From: a virus
Virus record (IMG/VR): IMGVR_UViG_3300008120_004305
Span: 1-54,708 of that record
Strand: one strand, 5' to 3'
DNA length: 54,708 nt
The translations under genes and the position numbers were made by a program. Shown here piece by piece: positions 26,480 through 32,513 of the stretch. The notes beneath the pieces are model-generated. The model was not told where the DNA came from. It made no database searches and saw only the letters and a list, made by a program, of their open reading frames with translations. The first letter of the stretch is position 1. Each line of letters opens with the position of its first letter.

Positions 26480-27412
26480 ATGAATCATCTATTATGGGTC
26501 GAGAAGTATCGACCATCCAGAGTGGAAGATTGTATCCTACCGGATGCAATCAAATCCACATTCTTAGAGTATGTCGCTAAAAAAGAAATACCAAATTTAT
26601 TATTATCGGGTTCGGCTGGTGTTGGCAAAACTACAATCGCAAAGGCACTCTGTGAAGAAGTTGGCTGTGATTATATTGTCATCAATGGCTCCGATGAATC
26701 TGGTATTGATGTCTTGCGTACTAAAATTAAAAACTACGCTTCATCGGTTTCTCTTTCAGGTGGAAGAAAAGTGGTTATCATTGATGAAGCCGACTATCTT
26801 AATCCTAATTCAACTCAACCAGCAATGCGTGGCGCAATTGAGGAGTTTTCCTCAAACTGTTCGTTCATATTCACCTGTAATTTCAAAAATCGTATCATCG
26901 ATCCAATCCACTCTCGTTGCTCTGTCATTGATTTTAAAATCAACGGTTCTAAACAAGCAATGGCTGCACAGTTCTTTAAAAGAGTTGAGTGGATCCTTGA
27001 GCAAGAAGGTGTCACATATTCGAAAGATGCCGTTGCAGCAGTTATTACAAAACACTTCCCGGACAATCGTAGGGTTCTTAACGAACTTCAGCGCTATGCC
27101 GTTTCTGGAAATATCGATGCTGGTATTGTTGCCTCTGTTGCTGATGTACAACTTGGGCCTTTGGTGGCTGCGTTAAAAGATAAAGACTTTGCATCTGTTC
27201 GTAAGTGGGTCACCAATAACCTTGACAATGACCCCGTAAAGATTTATCGTAAACTTTATGATGGACTATACGAAGTTCTTAAAGCCAATTCGGTTCCGCA
27301 ATTGGTCCTACACCTATCTAAATATCAATATCAATCAGCATTCGTGGCCGACCATGAAATTAATATGGTCGCTTGTTTGACTGAAATTATGGTTGATTGT
27401 GAATTCAAGTAA
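26480..27412 (+). CDS. 44: Clamp loader large subunit gp44
   Basis: 310 aa (T4 319 aa). AAA+ ATPase that with gp62 opens and loads gp45. Walker A SGSAGVGKTT (~43-52), DEAD box VVIIDEADYL (~98-107), arginine-finger SRC in the HSRCSVIDF segment, and a sensor-2 region around NRRVLNELQRYA. GGGAG SD precedes the ATG. The stop overlaps the next start (TAATG). Confidence 0.97.
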   Translation: MNHLLWVEKYRPSRVEDCILPDAIKSTFLEYVAKKEIPNLLLSGSAGVGKTTIAKALCEEVGCDYIVINGSDESGIDVLRTKIKNYASSVSLSGGRKVVIIDEADYLNPNSTQPAMRGAIEEFSSNCSFIFTCNFKNRIIDPIHSRCSVIDFKINGSKQAMAAQFFKRVEWILEQEGVTYSKDAVAAVITKHFPDNRRVLNELQRYAVSGNIDAGIVASVADVQLGPLVAALKDKDFASVRKWVTNNLDNDPVKIYRKLYDGLYEVLKANSVPQLVLHLSKYQYQSAFVADHEINMVACLTEIMVDCEFK

Positions 27413-27777
27413 TGGAACAAACCAAAGCTTGCATTTACTGTCATATAGAAAAGCCTTTATCTGAATTTTATAAAAGCCATATTCGTTTTGATAAGTTAGA
27501 TGGTCGTTGTAAGACTTGTCACGGCTCTAGGATGAAATTGGTTAAAGAGATGCGCAAGACTGCACCTCCACCACCAGAATTTTGTGAGTGCTGTGGTGGA
27601 AGAAATGTTGACGTAAACCATAAACAAATTAGTTTATCTTGTGACCACGATCCAGTAACTAATACGTTTAGAGGTTGGTTGTGTAAAAAATGTAACAACT
27701 CAATTGGTTGTTTAGGTGATAATTTAGAAGGCGTGATGAAAGCCGTACAATATTTAAGTAAAGAAAGAAAATTATGA
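27412..27777 (+). CDS. 49: Recombination endonuclease VII (gp49-like)
   Basis: 121 aa, shorter than T4 gp49 (157 aa) but in the range of small Endo VII proteins. Resolves four-way and branched DNA before packaging. Zinc-binding cysteines CIYC (~7-10) and CKTC, then CECCGG, and the catalytic segment SLSCDHDPVTNTFRGWLCKKCN (family LxxDHDH...RGLLCxxCN), followed by IGCLGDNLEGVMKAVQYL. It sits between gp44 and gp62, unlike in T4. Confidence 0.92.
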   Translation: MEQTKACIYCHIEKPLSEFYKSHIRFDKLDGRCKTCHGSRMKLVKEMRKTAPPPPEFCECCGGRNVDVNHKQISLSCDHDPVTNTFRGWLCKKCNNSIGCLGDNLEGVMKAVQYLSKERKL

Positions 27778-28562
27778 TTACATTAATTGGACATGGATAT
27801 GTTGGCCAACACATTCAAAAAGAACTAGAAAAACAAGGTCTTGAGCATGAGTGGATTTCCCACGCAGATGAAATCTCATTCGACACAACAGTTATTATTA
27901 ATGCCGCTGGTTATACTGGATTTCCTAATGTTGACGCTTGTGAAATTCATAAACAAGAATGTATTGATGGTAATGTAATTTGGCCTTTAAAATTAGAATT
28001 GAATAATCGTCATACTCCTATTGTACACATTAGTAGTGGTTGTGTATATACAGGTTATAAAACTGGTGGTTGGACTGAAGAAGATCCACCTAATTTTGAT
28101 TTCAATAATGGTTCATTTTATAGTGGTTCAAAAGCACTTGCTCAAGAACTATTAATGCCATACATGAAAAAATCTTACCTGTTACGGATTCGTTTACCTT
28201 TTGGTGATGAACACAATCCTAAAAACTATCTAACAAAATTGGTTAAGTATGATAAATTGATTGACTTTGAGAATAGTTTAAGTTATATTAATGATGTCGC
28301 TGCTACATCTGTATTCTTTGCCGTAAATTTACCTAAACCAGGAATTTATAATGTTGGTAATGCTGGCACCAAAACTACTAAAGAGTGTTCGGATGCTATG
28401 GGTCTGAACAAAGAATGGTTTACAAAGGAAGAATTTACTGCAGCCACAAATGCACCAAGGTCTAATTGTAATATGAATGTTGATAAATTGAACAAGGTAT
28501 TTCCAATCCAGCACGTTGATGATGCTTTAGCCAATGCTGTTCGGAATTTAAAAAATGCCTGA
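27774..28562 (+). CDS. NAD(P)-dependent sugar reductase/epimerase (RmlD-like SDR)
   Basis: 262 aa. Dinucleotide motif GHGYVGQ (~6-12), NAAGYT (~43-48), SSGCVYTG (~87-94) and YxxxK as YSGSK (~116-120). The overall layout resembles dTDP-4-dehydrorhamnose reductases, which reduce the 4-keto sugar made downstream of RmlB. Together with the RmlB-like gene at 16664 it could make a deoxy-sugar nucleotide. It is inserted in the clamp-loader operon, coupled to both neighbours by overlaps. Substrate specificity is inferred. Confidence 0.78.
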   Translation: MITLIGHGYVGQHIQKELEKQGLEHEWISHADEISFDTTVIINAAGYTGFPNVDACEIHKQECIDGNVIWPLKLELNNRHTPIVHISSGCVYTGYKTGGWTEEDPPNFDFNNGSFYSGSKALAQELLMPYMKKSYLLRIRLPFGDEHNPKNYLTKLVKYDKLIDFENSLSYINDVAATSVFFAVNLPKPGIYNVGNAGTKTTKECSDAMGLNKEWFTKEEFTAATNAPRSNCNMNVDKLNKVFPIQHVDDALANAVRNLKNA

Positions 28563-28944
28563 TTTATTTAAAGAGATTGTCCCGTCAATACTACAAACTA
28601 AAAAGAATCCTTTTAAGGATGAACTGGACTATAAAGACTATGTTCCGTTTGTGGTCAACCGTGCCTTGTCGTTTCATCAAGACTGTGTACTATATGCCAA
28701 TGAGTTAAACCTCAGTCCTGGTATCGATAAAGATATGCAGTATCAGTTTTATCTAAATACAATAAGGTCGATGAAAAGGAAATTTCAACCTTGGCAGAAA
28801 ACATCGACTAATAAAAATATAGAAGCCGTTAAAACATACTTTGGTTACTCCAATGAGAAAGCTAAAGAAGCTTTGCGGATTCTTACTGAAGAACAAATCG
28901 CTGAAATAATAATAAAAACAGATAAAGGCGGAGTGAACAGGTAA
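28555..28944 (+). CDS. 62: Clamp loader small subunit gp62
   Basis: 129 aa, short compared with T4 gp62 (187 aa) but usual for aquatic T4-like phages. Segments: LFKEIVPSILQTKKNPF near the N-terminus, YVPFVVNRALSFHQDCVLYANELN (~29-52), QYQFYLNTIRSMKRKFQPW (~62-80) and a C-terminal helix. It lies directly upstream of regA as in T4. Overlap with the reductase implies coupled translation. Confidence 0.9.
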   Translation: MPDLFKEIVPSILQTKKNPFKDELDYKDYVPFVVNRALSFHQDCVLYANELNLSPGIDKDMQYQFYLNTIRSMKRKFQPWQKTSTNKNIEAVKTYFGYSNEKAKEALRILTEEQIAEIIIKTDKGGVNR

Positions 28945-29351
28945 TGATTTCAATTATTGATTTAGTTGAAGTTACACTAAGTGAAAAAGATGATTTTTTA
29001 AAAGTTCGTGAAACATTAACACGCATTGGTGTAGCTTCCAAAAAAGACAGAATACTGTACCAATCTTGCCATATCCTACATAAGCAAGGTAAGTATTATA
29101 TCGTACATTTCAAAGAACTCTTTGCTTTGGATGGTAAACCAACTGACATTTCCGAAAATGATTTATCTCGTAGGAATGCCATTGCCAAACTCTTATCCGA
29201 CTGGGGACTGGTAAAGATTGTTAATACCAAACAGATTGAAGAACCTCCTCCTATCTTCCTATCACAGATTAAGATACTTTCCCACAAAGAAAAAGACGAT
29301 TGGGAATTAACTCCCAAATATAATATTGGTAAAAAACCAGGTGCCTATTGA
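28944..29351 (+). CDS. regA: Translational repressor RegA
   Basis: 135 aa (T4 122 aa). Binds start regions of early mRNAs to block translation. Very recognisable: LSEKDDFLKVRETLTRIGVASKKDRILYQSCHIL (core ~12-45), YYIVHFKELF (~51-60), RRNAIAKLLSDWGLVKIV (~74-91) and the terminal WELTPKYNIG. It starts in a TAATG overlap with gp62. Confidence 0.96.
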   Translation: MISIIDLVEVTLSEKDDFLKVRETLTRIGVASKKDRILYQSCHILHKQGKYYIVHFKELFALDGKPTDISENDLSRRNAIAKLLSDWGLVKIVNTKQIEEPPPIFLSQIKILSHKEKDDWELTPKYNIGKKPGAY

Positions 29352-29377
29352 CAAACTAGTATAAATACTAGTATACT
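29348..29377 (+). promoter_or_regulatory. Dual promoter with palindrome before hsp20
   Basis: Sigma70-type TTGACA (29348-29353), 18-base spacer, TATACT (29372-29377). The spacer holds ACTAGTAT-AA-ATACTAGT (29355-29372), a perfect 8-bp inverted repeat, and inside it the exact late consensus TATAAATA (29360-29367). The arrangement suggests both early and late transcription and a possible operator. Confidence 0.75.
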
Positions 29378-29382
29378 ATATG

Positions 29383-29405
29383 TGTGGTGCTCATCTGAGG
29401 CCACA
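29383..29405 (+). other. 5' leader hairpin of hsp20 mRNA
   Basis: TGTGG (29383-29387) pairs with CCACA (29401-29405) and CTC (29390-29392) with GAG (29397-29399) around an ATCT loop. It lies just after the predicted transcription start, about 30 bases before the SD, so it may stabilise the message rather than hide the SD. Confidence 0.4.
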
Positions 29406-29440
29406 GTTTTGATTAACTCGCTTGAATTTAAGGAGAACAC

Positions 29441-29905
29441 ATGACAAGCACAAATCTATTATTTCCACAATGGTCTTCCCTATCCAAATCTTTGGATCCT
29501 TTCTCGGTCGGTTTCGATGATGTATTGAACCAGATCCGTGATATCTCAGAAACAGTAGCCAAAGCATCACCTGGTTATCCTCCATACAATATCAAACAAG
29601 TAAAAGAAAACAAGTATGTCATTGAAATGGCAGTTGCTGGTTTTGCTAAAACTGATATTGAAGTTACTTTAGAAGGTAATAAGTTGGTAATCAAAGGTTC
29701 TACAATTGACAGTTCCGATGATGCTGATAGTTATATCTACAAAGGTATTGCTAACCGTAATTTCAATCGTGCTTTTACTCTTGCCGACAAGGTAGAGATT
29801 AAGGACGCAGAGATTGCAAATGGTATGCTTAAAGTTTGGTTGGAGAACATGGTAAAGGTTCAAGATGCGGTAAAGAAAATTACCGTAAAATCCAAAGATG
29901 AGTAA
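29441..29905 (+). CDS. Small heat-shock protein (Hsp20/alpha-crystallin family)
   Basis: 154 aa. ATP-independent holdase chaperone. Alpha-crystallin domain ~46-150: YNIKQVKENKYVIEMAVAGF (family pattern), DIEVTLEGNKLVIKGS, YIYKGIANRNFNRAFTLAD, and KDAEIANGMLKVWLE, with the C-terminal IxI-like KITVK. Strong AAGGAG SD. Hsp20 genes are common in T4-like cyanophages, where a role in virion folding is suspected. It has its own early/late promoter region and precedes a terminator. Confidence 0.94.
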   Translation: MTSTNLLFPQWSSLSKSLDPFSVGFDDVLNQIRDISETVAKASPGYPPYNIKQVKENKYVIEMAVAGFAKTDIEVTLEGNKLVIKGSTIDSSDDADSYIYKGIANRNFNRAFTLADKVEIKDAEIANGMLKVWLENMVKVQDAVKKITVKSKDE

Positions 29906-29963
29906 CTGGTGGCCTGTATCCGATGAGGAATGGGAACAATTGAACTACCCAAACGGTAAATAA
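29898..29963 (+). CDS. Possible 21-aa micro-ORF
   Basis: ATG overlaps the end of hsp20 and the frame ends just before the terminator: MSNWWPVSDEEWEQLNYPNGK. It is Trp and acid rich and could be translated by coupling, since no good SD is present. Without comparative data it may be chance. Confidence 0.35.
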   Translation: MSNWWPVSDEEWEQLNYPNGK

Positions 29964-29966
29964 TAC

Positions 29967-29994
29967 AGGGGGCTCTTGACAGCCCCCTCTTTTT
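29967..29994 (+). terminator. Rho-independent terminator after hsp20
   Basis: AGGGGGCT (29967-29974) and AGCCCCCT (29981-29988), a perfect 8-bp stem around CTTGAC, followed by C and five T (29990-29994). Its loop and 3' arm also supply the -35 of the next promoter. Confidence 0.92.
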
Positions 29995-30004
29995 GAGTTA
30001 TAAT
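29976..30004 (+). promoter_or_regulatory. Consensus sigma70 promoter overlapping the terminator
   Basis: TTGACA (29976-29981), exactly 17 bases, TATAAT (29999-30004): both hexamers are perfect. The -35 lies in the loop of the terminator hairpin. The next ATG is at 30011, where the transcript should begin. Confidence 0.88.
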
Positions 30005-30010
30005 TATATT

Positions 30011-30253
30011 ATGAAAAACTGGAACAAAACTAAACCCTCTCGACCTGGTTATATTGCCACTACAACTGGCGGTAAAGCCGTTCTCAAAAAGGTTCGTTCA
30101 AAAACGAATCAAGACATCTATTATACCTACTCAAATTGGGCAACCAATGAGATTGAAGGCATCACTTTCATTCCTGTAGTCAAAGCTATACCTACAGGTG
30201 AAACACAAGTTATTCACTATATGCGTAAAGATAATTTGGAGTATGTGAAATGA
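30011..30253 (+). CDS. Hypothetical protein, probably leaderless mRNA
   Basis: 80 aa from the ATG at 30011; an in-frame TTG at 29993 falls inside the promoter and cannot be transcribed from it. Basic N-terminus (KNWNKTKPSRPGY), then a small beta-rich domain (AVLKKVRSKTNQDIYYTYSNW). No family recognised. The ATG sits 6 bases after TATAAT with no room for an SD, so the message is expected to be leaderless. First gene of a three-gene coupled unit. Confidence 0.75.
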   Translation: MKNWNKTKPSRPGYIATTTGGKAVLKKVRSKTNQDIYYTYSNWATNEIEGITFIPVVKAIPTGETQVIHYMRKDNLEYVK

Positions 30254-30456
30254 GTAAATTAATTGAACTTCAAACATTGGGCAATCCAAAATATTTGTTT
30301 GATCCAAGAAATAAGTATCACATAAACCTATTCAGATGTTTTTTGAATGAAAAAAGATGGGGTGCTCCTTGTCCATTTCTTTTAGAAGAACCATATCTAA
30401 ACATACCTGATATGTTGAAGGACAAATATATTAAATTTCAATTAGGACTAAAATGA
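30250..30456 (+). CDS. Hypothetical protein
   Basis: 68 aa in an ATGA overlap with the previous gene. Sequence is rich in aromatic residues and Lys (NPKYLFDPRNKYHINLFRCF, WGAPCPFLLEEPYLNIPDML). No membrane segment, known domain or catalytic motif is seen. Its coupling and conserved spacing support a real gene; function unknown. Confidence 0.65.
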   Translation: MSKLIELQTLGNPKYLFDPRNKYHINLFRCFLNEKRWGAPCPFLLEEPYLNIPDMLKDKYIKFQLGLK

Positions 30457-30626
30457 TTGATTGGATAATGTACTCCGGTTGTAATATTACACTTAAATTA
30501 AATCCGTTTCATTGGAGGCTTTCTTGTGCATACAATAAGACCAATGAGGTGTGGGAACAAGATGCCTTATTGATTGAGTTATTGCCAATCACCATTCGTG
30601 TTTGGTTTGACAATGGTGAGTGGTAG
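30453..30626 (+). CDS. Hypothetical protein
   Basis: 57 aa, again in an ATGA overlap: starts MIDWIMYSGCNITLKLNPF and ends LLPITIRVWFDNGEW. Trp-rich, small alpha/beta appearance, no recognisable family. It is the last gene of the short operon starting at 30011. Confidence 0.6.
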   Translation: MIDWIMYSGCNITLKLNPFHWRLSCAYNKTNEVWEQDALLIELLPITIRVWFDNGEW

Positions 30627-30633
30627 TACAAAG

Positions 30634-30650
30634 ATTTCACCAGGTGAAAT
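30634..30650. promoter_or_regulatory. Operator-like inverted repeat
   Basis: ATTTCACC-A-GGTGAAAT, a perfect 8-bp inverted repeat about one central base, in the gap before the metallopeptidase gene and 10 bases upstream of a late motif. It is suited to binding a dimeric regulator. Confidence 0.45.
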
Positions 30651-30660
30651 TGATATAGTT

Positions 30661-30668
30661 CATAAATA
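30661..30668 (+). promoter_or_regulatory. Late promoter motif before metallopeptidase
   Basis: CATAAATA, 62 bases before the ATG at 30731. Confidence 0.5.
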
Positions 30669-30730
30669 AGGTTATGTGAGCATTTACAGAGCGCTACGAT
30701 TATTGGGTCAATTTATTAAGGAGAGACCTA

Positions 30731-31270
30731 ATGAAGTTAAGTATAGTTGGTTGTCCCGATAAAGAACGCTTTAGACCTTATGTCAAGCGAGCTGCTCAGT
30801 TTTACGCTCAGGAACTAATATCTGAAAAAATGTTAGAAAACATCTTTGTTCGGATAAAGTTTAGTAAAGATTTACCTGCTTATGGTTATGCTTCGGTAGA
30901 AGATTATAATGATAGTGGTAAACCTAGAGAATTTGAAATTGAGTTACATTCTGGCATTGGTGGTTATGATATTCTCAAAACATTAGCACATGAAATGGTT
31001 CATGTTAAACAATATGTTTATGGTGAAACCAATGAAAGATTATCTCGTTGGAAAGGCCAAAGAGTGGATTCTGATACCATTGATTATTGGGTTCAGCCTT
31101 GGGAAATAGAAGCACACGGATATGAAGCTGGTTTATTTACCAAATTTGCTATCAAAGAAAAACTTTGGGAAGTATTTGAAGGTGTTAGTAATCCAGATTC
31201 AGAAATTAAAATAGAACCTATAGGTTGGAAAAATATACCACAAATAACTATTGACAATCAACCTATATAA
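30731..31270 (+). CDS. Putative zinc metallopeptidase (SprT-like)
   Basis: 179 aa. The zinc motif HExxH is in TLAHEMVHVKQY (~85-96), with a likely third ligand in the downstream PWEIEAHGYE segment (~130-139). The N-terminal half is a small alpha/beta domain. Such SprT/minimal-gluzincin proteins are frequent in aquatic T4-like phages; substrates are unknown. A late-type motif and strong AGGAGA SD precede it, suggesting late expression. Its end carries the promoter of the tRNA cluster. Confidence 0.78.
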   Translation: MKLSIVGCPDKERFRPYVKRAAQFYAQELISEKMLENIFVRIKFSKDLPAYGYASVEDYNDSGKPREFEIELHSGIGGYDILKTLAHEMVHVKQYVYGETNERLSRWKGQRVDSDTIDYWVQPWEIEAHGYEAGLFTKFAIKEKLWEVFEGVSNPDSEIKIEPIGWKNIPQITIDNQPI

Positions 31271-31279
31271 TGTTATAGT
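31251..31279 (+). promoter_or_regulatory. Sigma70-type promoter of the tRNA cluster
   Basis: TTGACA (31251-31256), 17-base spacer, TATAGT (31274-31279), ten bases before the first tRNA-like sequence. Confidence 0.78.
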
Positions 31280-31288
31280 ATTACATAT

Positions 31289-31358
31289 GCGGTCGGGGTA
31301 TAGAACCAGAGTAGGTGTCCAACTTACTCATCTAGTGCGAATCTAGACCACCGCTCCA
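31289..31358 (+). tRNA. Atypical tRNA or tRNA-like RNA (anticodon loop TGTCCAA)
   Basis: A 70-base cloverleaf-like element ending in encoded CCA. Acceptor GCGGTCG/CCACCGC (one C-C mismatch), T arm TCTAG-TGCGAAT-CTAGA with a perfect stem, anticodon arm GTAGG-TGTCCAA-CTTAC. Read conventionally the anticodon is TCC (Gly), but position 33 is G rather than the universal T, and the D arm is reduced to 3 bp. It is either a decayed tRNA or a non-canonical one. The reverse strand folds less well and lacks CCA. Confidence 0.45.
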
Positions 31359-31377
31359 CTTTTTCAAGGACTATATC

Positions 31378-31551
31378 ATGGCAGTTTCGAAATCAAAAAA
31401 GAAAAATCCGATGTTAACGAAAAATGGTAAACCAAGATTAGGTCCATTAAACATTTCTCAATTAACAAAGATGTTAGACGGTGCTCGTAAGAAAAATGTT
31501 GCTAAGATTAAAAGAGCTATTGCAAAACGTTTAAAAACACAAACTATATAG
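31378..31551 (+). CDS. Small basic conserved phage protein
   Basis: 57 aa, beginning MAVSKSKKKNPMLTKNGKPR and ending AKIKRAIAKRLKTQTI. Strongly basic with a short LNISQLTKMLDGA helix; the NGKPRLGPLN pattern is one I recognise from small proteins of T4-like aquatic phages, of unknown function. It could bind nucleic acid. AAGGA lies about 8 bases before the ATG. It is placed between the two tRNA genes. Confidence 0.7.
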   Translation: MAVSKSKKKNPMLTKNGKPRLGPLNISQLTKMLDGARKKNVAKIKRAIAKRLKTQTI

Positions 31552-31555
31552 TTAT

Positions 31556-31630
31556 AGCGGGGTAGCTCAGAGGTAGAGCATTGGACTCATAATCCAGGGG
31601 CCGTAGGTTCGATTCCTTCCCCCGCAACCA
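31556..31630 (+). tRNA. tRNA-Met (CAT), with A1-A72 mismatch
   Basis: 75 bases with encoded CCA. Acceptor AGCGGGG/CCCCGCA (six G-C pairs, A1-A72 unpaired), D arm GCTC-AGAGGTA-GAGC, anticodon arm TTGGA-CTCATAA-TCCAG with anticodon CAT, variable loop GGGCC, T arm GTAGG-TTCGATT-CCTTC with one T-T mismatch. An unpaired 1-72 position is the hallmark of bacterial initiator tRNA, but the anticodon stem lacks the three G-C pairs of initiators. Ile2 (lysidine) decoding is also possible. Confidence 0.9.
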
Positions 31631-31643
31631 ACAAGGAGATATT

Positions 31644-31780
31644 ATGACTGAACCAAAAAAGCCAGCAGTAACATTACCTAAAGCAAAAACTCCATCGGTG
31701 CTGAACCACCTGAACCAAAAGACATTGATGATGCAATCGCTGAAGATGAAGAATTCAAACGAATAGAAAAACAAAATTAG
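31644..31780 (+). pseudogene. Small acidic gene with apparent frameshift
   Basis: An excellent SD (AAGGAG) precedes ATG 31644: MTEPKKPAVTLPKAKTP. The original frame then gives an unnatural tail and stops at 31766, whereas the -1 frame continues as GAEPPEPKDIDDAIAEDEEF to a stop at 31780, a plausible acidic C-terminus. The frame change falls near an A5 run (31684-31688). Explanations: a one-base deletion in a homopolymer (real or sequencing/assembly error) or -1 slippage. Restored, the protein would be about 45 aa. Function unknown. Confidence 0.5.
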
Positions 31781-31866
31781 GTCATTTTAACTATAGTTTC
31801 TAATGCCATAAGAGTTAAACTGCCAATCAATACAATCGCAAATATTAATTGCGGTAATTTATTCAT
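31777..31866 (-). CDS. Micro-membrane peptide B (29 aa)
   Basis: Minus-strand ORF MNKLPQLIFAIVLIGSLTLM..., one transmembrane helix in 29 residues. GGAGG lies 4 bases before the ATG, a strong ribosome site for so small an ORF. It resembles the upstream peptide at 31887-31970 (shared MN..P and LM.(I/L)E). Its stop overlaps the stop of the plus-strand acidic gene (convergent). Confidence 0.6.
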   Translation of the reverse strand: MNKLPQLIFAIVLIGSLTLMALETIVKMT

Positions 31867-31886
31867 AATACCTCCATTTCAGTTTA

Positions 31887-31970
31887 TTATTTAAACGCTC
31901 CTGATTCAATCACCATTAAAGAAAAACAAAATATAAGAATAAGCACGAAAACTATTGGTTGCATATTCAT
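31887..31970 (-). CDS. Micro-membrane peptide A (27 aa)
   Basis: Minus-strand ORF MNMQPIVFVLILIFCFSLM..., a single hydrophobic helix followed by VIESGAFK. The ATG follows directly on the stop of the coiled-coil gene, so translation is probably coupled. Paralogous in pattern to peptide B. Possible roles include membrane perturbation, holin-like or antiholin-like activity, or modulation of a host membrane protein; none is shown by the sequence. Confidence 0.55.
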   Translation of the reverse strand: MNMQPIVFVLILIFCFSLMVIESGAFK

Positions 31971-32414
31971 TTATAATTTATACAACTTAAAAAAGTATGT
32001 TACTAAAGCCGCAGCCGTCATACACCACCAAAAAACCTGAATTTGTTTCTGCCTATCTTTATCCATGTATTTTAATTCATCGGCTCTATCTTTTTCCATT
32101 TTTGCTTTGGTTGCTTCAACTTCAGCCCAAGCAGTTTTACCATATTTTTTAGTAGCTTCTTGTTTTAACTGGTCAATTTTTTGTTGATGAGCTTTTTGTT
32201 TTTGATATTTTTCGTAAGCTCTAAACTCGGCCAATGTGGCTAAGTAATCTTGTTCGGCTTTGGCCTTCATTCTGTTGATATGTTGTTGTTGAACAGCTTT
32301 TTCCATATCAGCCTGTTGGTCGCTAACCACAGAGCCTAGTTGTTTGCCTGCACCTTGAGCAGCTTTGAGAGTATTAACGGCACCTTGAGCGCCGGCAACG
32401 ATAGAGTCGGACAT
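31971..32414 (-). CDS. Coiled-coil protein with C-terminal membrane anchor
   Basis: 147 aa from the ATG at 32414 (a TTG at 32459 would extend it by 15 residues). N-terminus MSDSIVAGAQGAVNTLKAAQGAGKQL is Gly/Ala rich and amphipathic; residues ~35-125 are a Gln/Lys/Glu-rich coiled coil; the end VFWWCMTAAALVTYFF is a transmembrane helix with a short basic tail. No family recognised. The only sizeable minus-strand gene in the window, behind a late consensus motif. Its topology is compatible with a tail-anchored inner-membrane protein. Confidence 0.75.
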   Translation of the reverse strand: MSDSIVAGAQGAVNTLKAAQGAGKQLGSVVSDQQADMEKAVQQQHINRMKAKAEQDYLATLAEFRAYEKYQKQKAHQQKIDQLKQEATKKYGKTAWAEVEATKAKMEKDRADELKYMDKDRQKQIQVFWWCMTAAALVTYFFKLYKL

Positions 32415-32467
32415 TTGATTTCTTTTAGTTGTGTTATTGGAAATGATAAAGAATACCAAATGTCAGA

Positions 32468-32496
32468 TTGACAGGAAGGAGAGAATAACGTATAAT
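32468..32496 (+). promoter_or_regulatory. Consensus sigma70 promoter of the gp43 unit
   Basis: TTGACA (32468-32473), exactly 17 bases, TATAAT (32491-32496). It is perfect in both boxes and the likely early promoter for the Sm-like gene, DNA polymerase, UvsX and gp41. Confidence 0.88.
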
Positions 32497-32513
32497 CACA
32501 TCAACTACATACT

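Noticed and set aside
26571-27176. Long alternative-frame ORFs inside gp44, and similar ones in gp41 and the glycan genes
   Set aside because: They overlap genes with intact catalytic motifs, have no ribosome sites and have amino-acid composition typical of out-of-frame translation.
31289-31358. Minus-strand reading of the tRNA-like element as tRNA-Ser(GGA)
   Set aside because: It would have T33 but a broken T stem and no CCA; the plus strand has encoded CCA, a perfect T stem and an upstream promoter.
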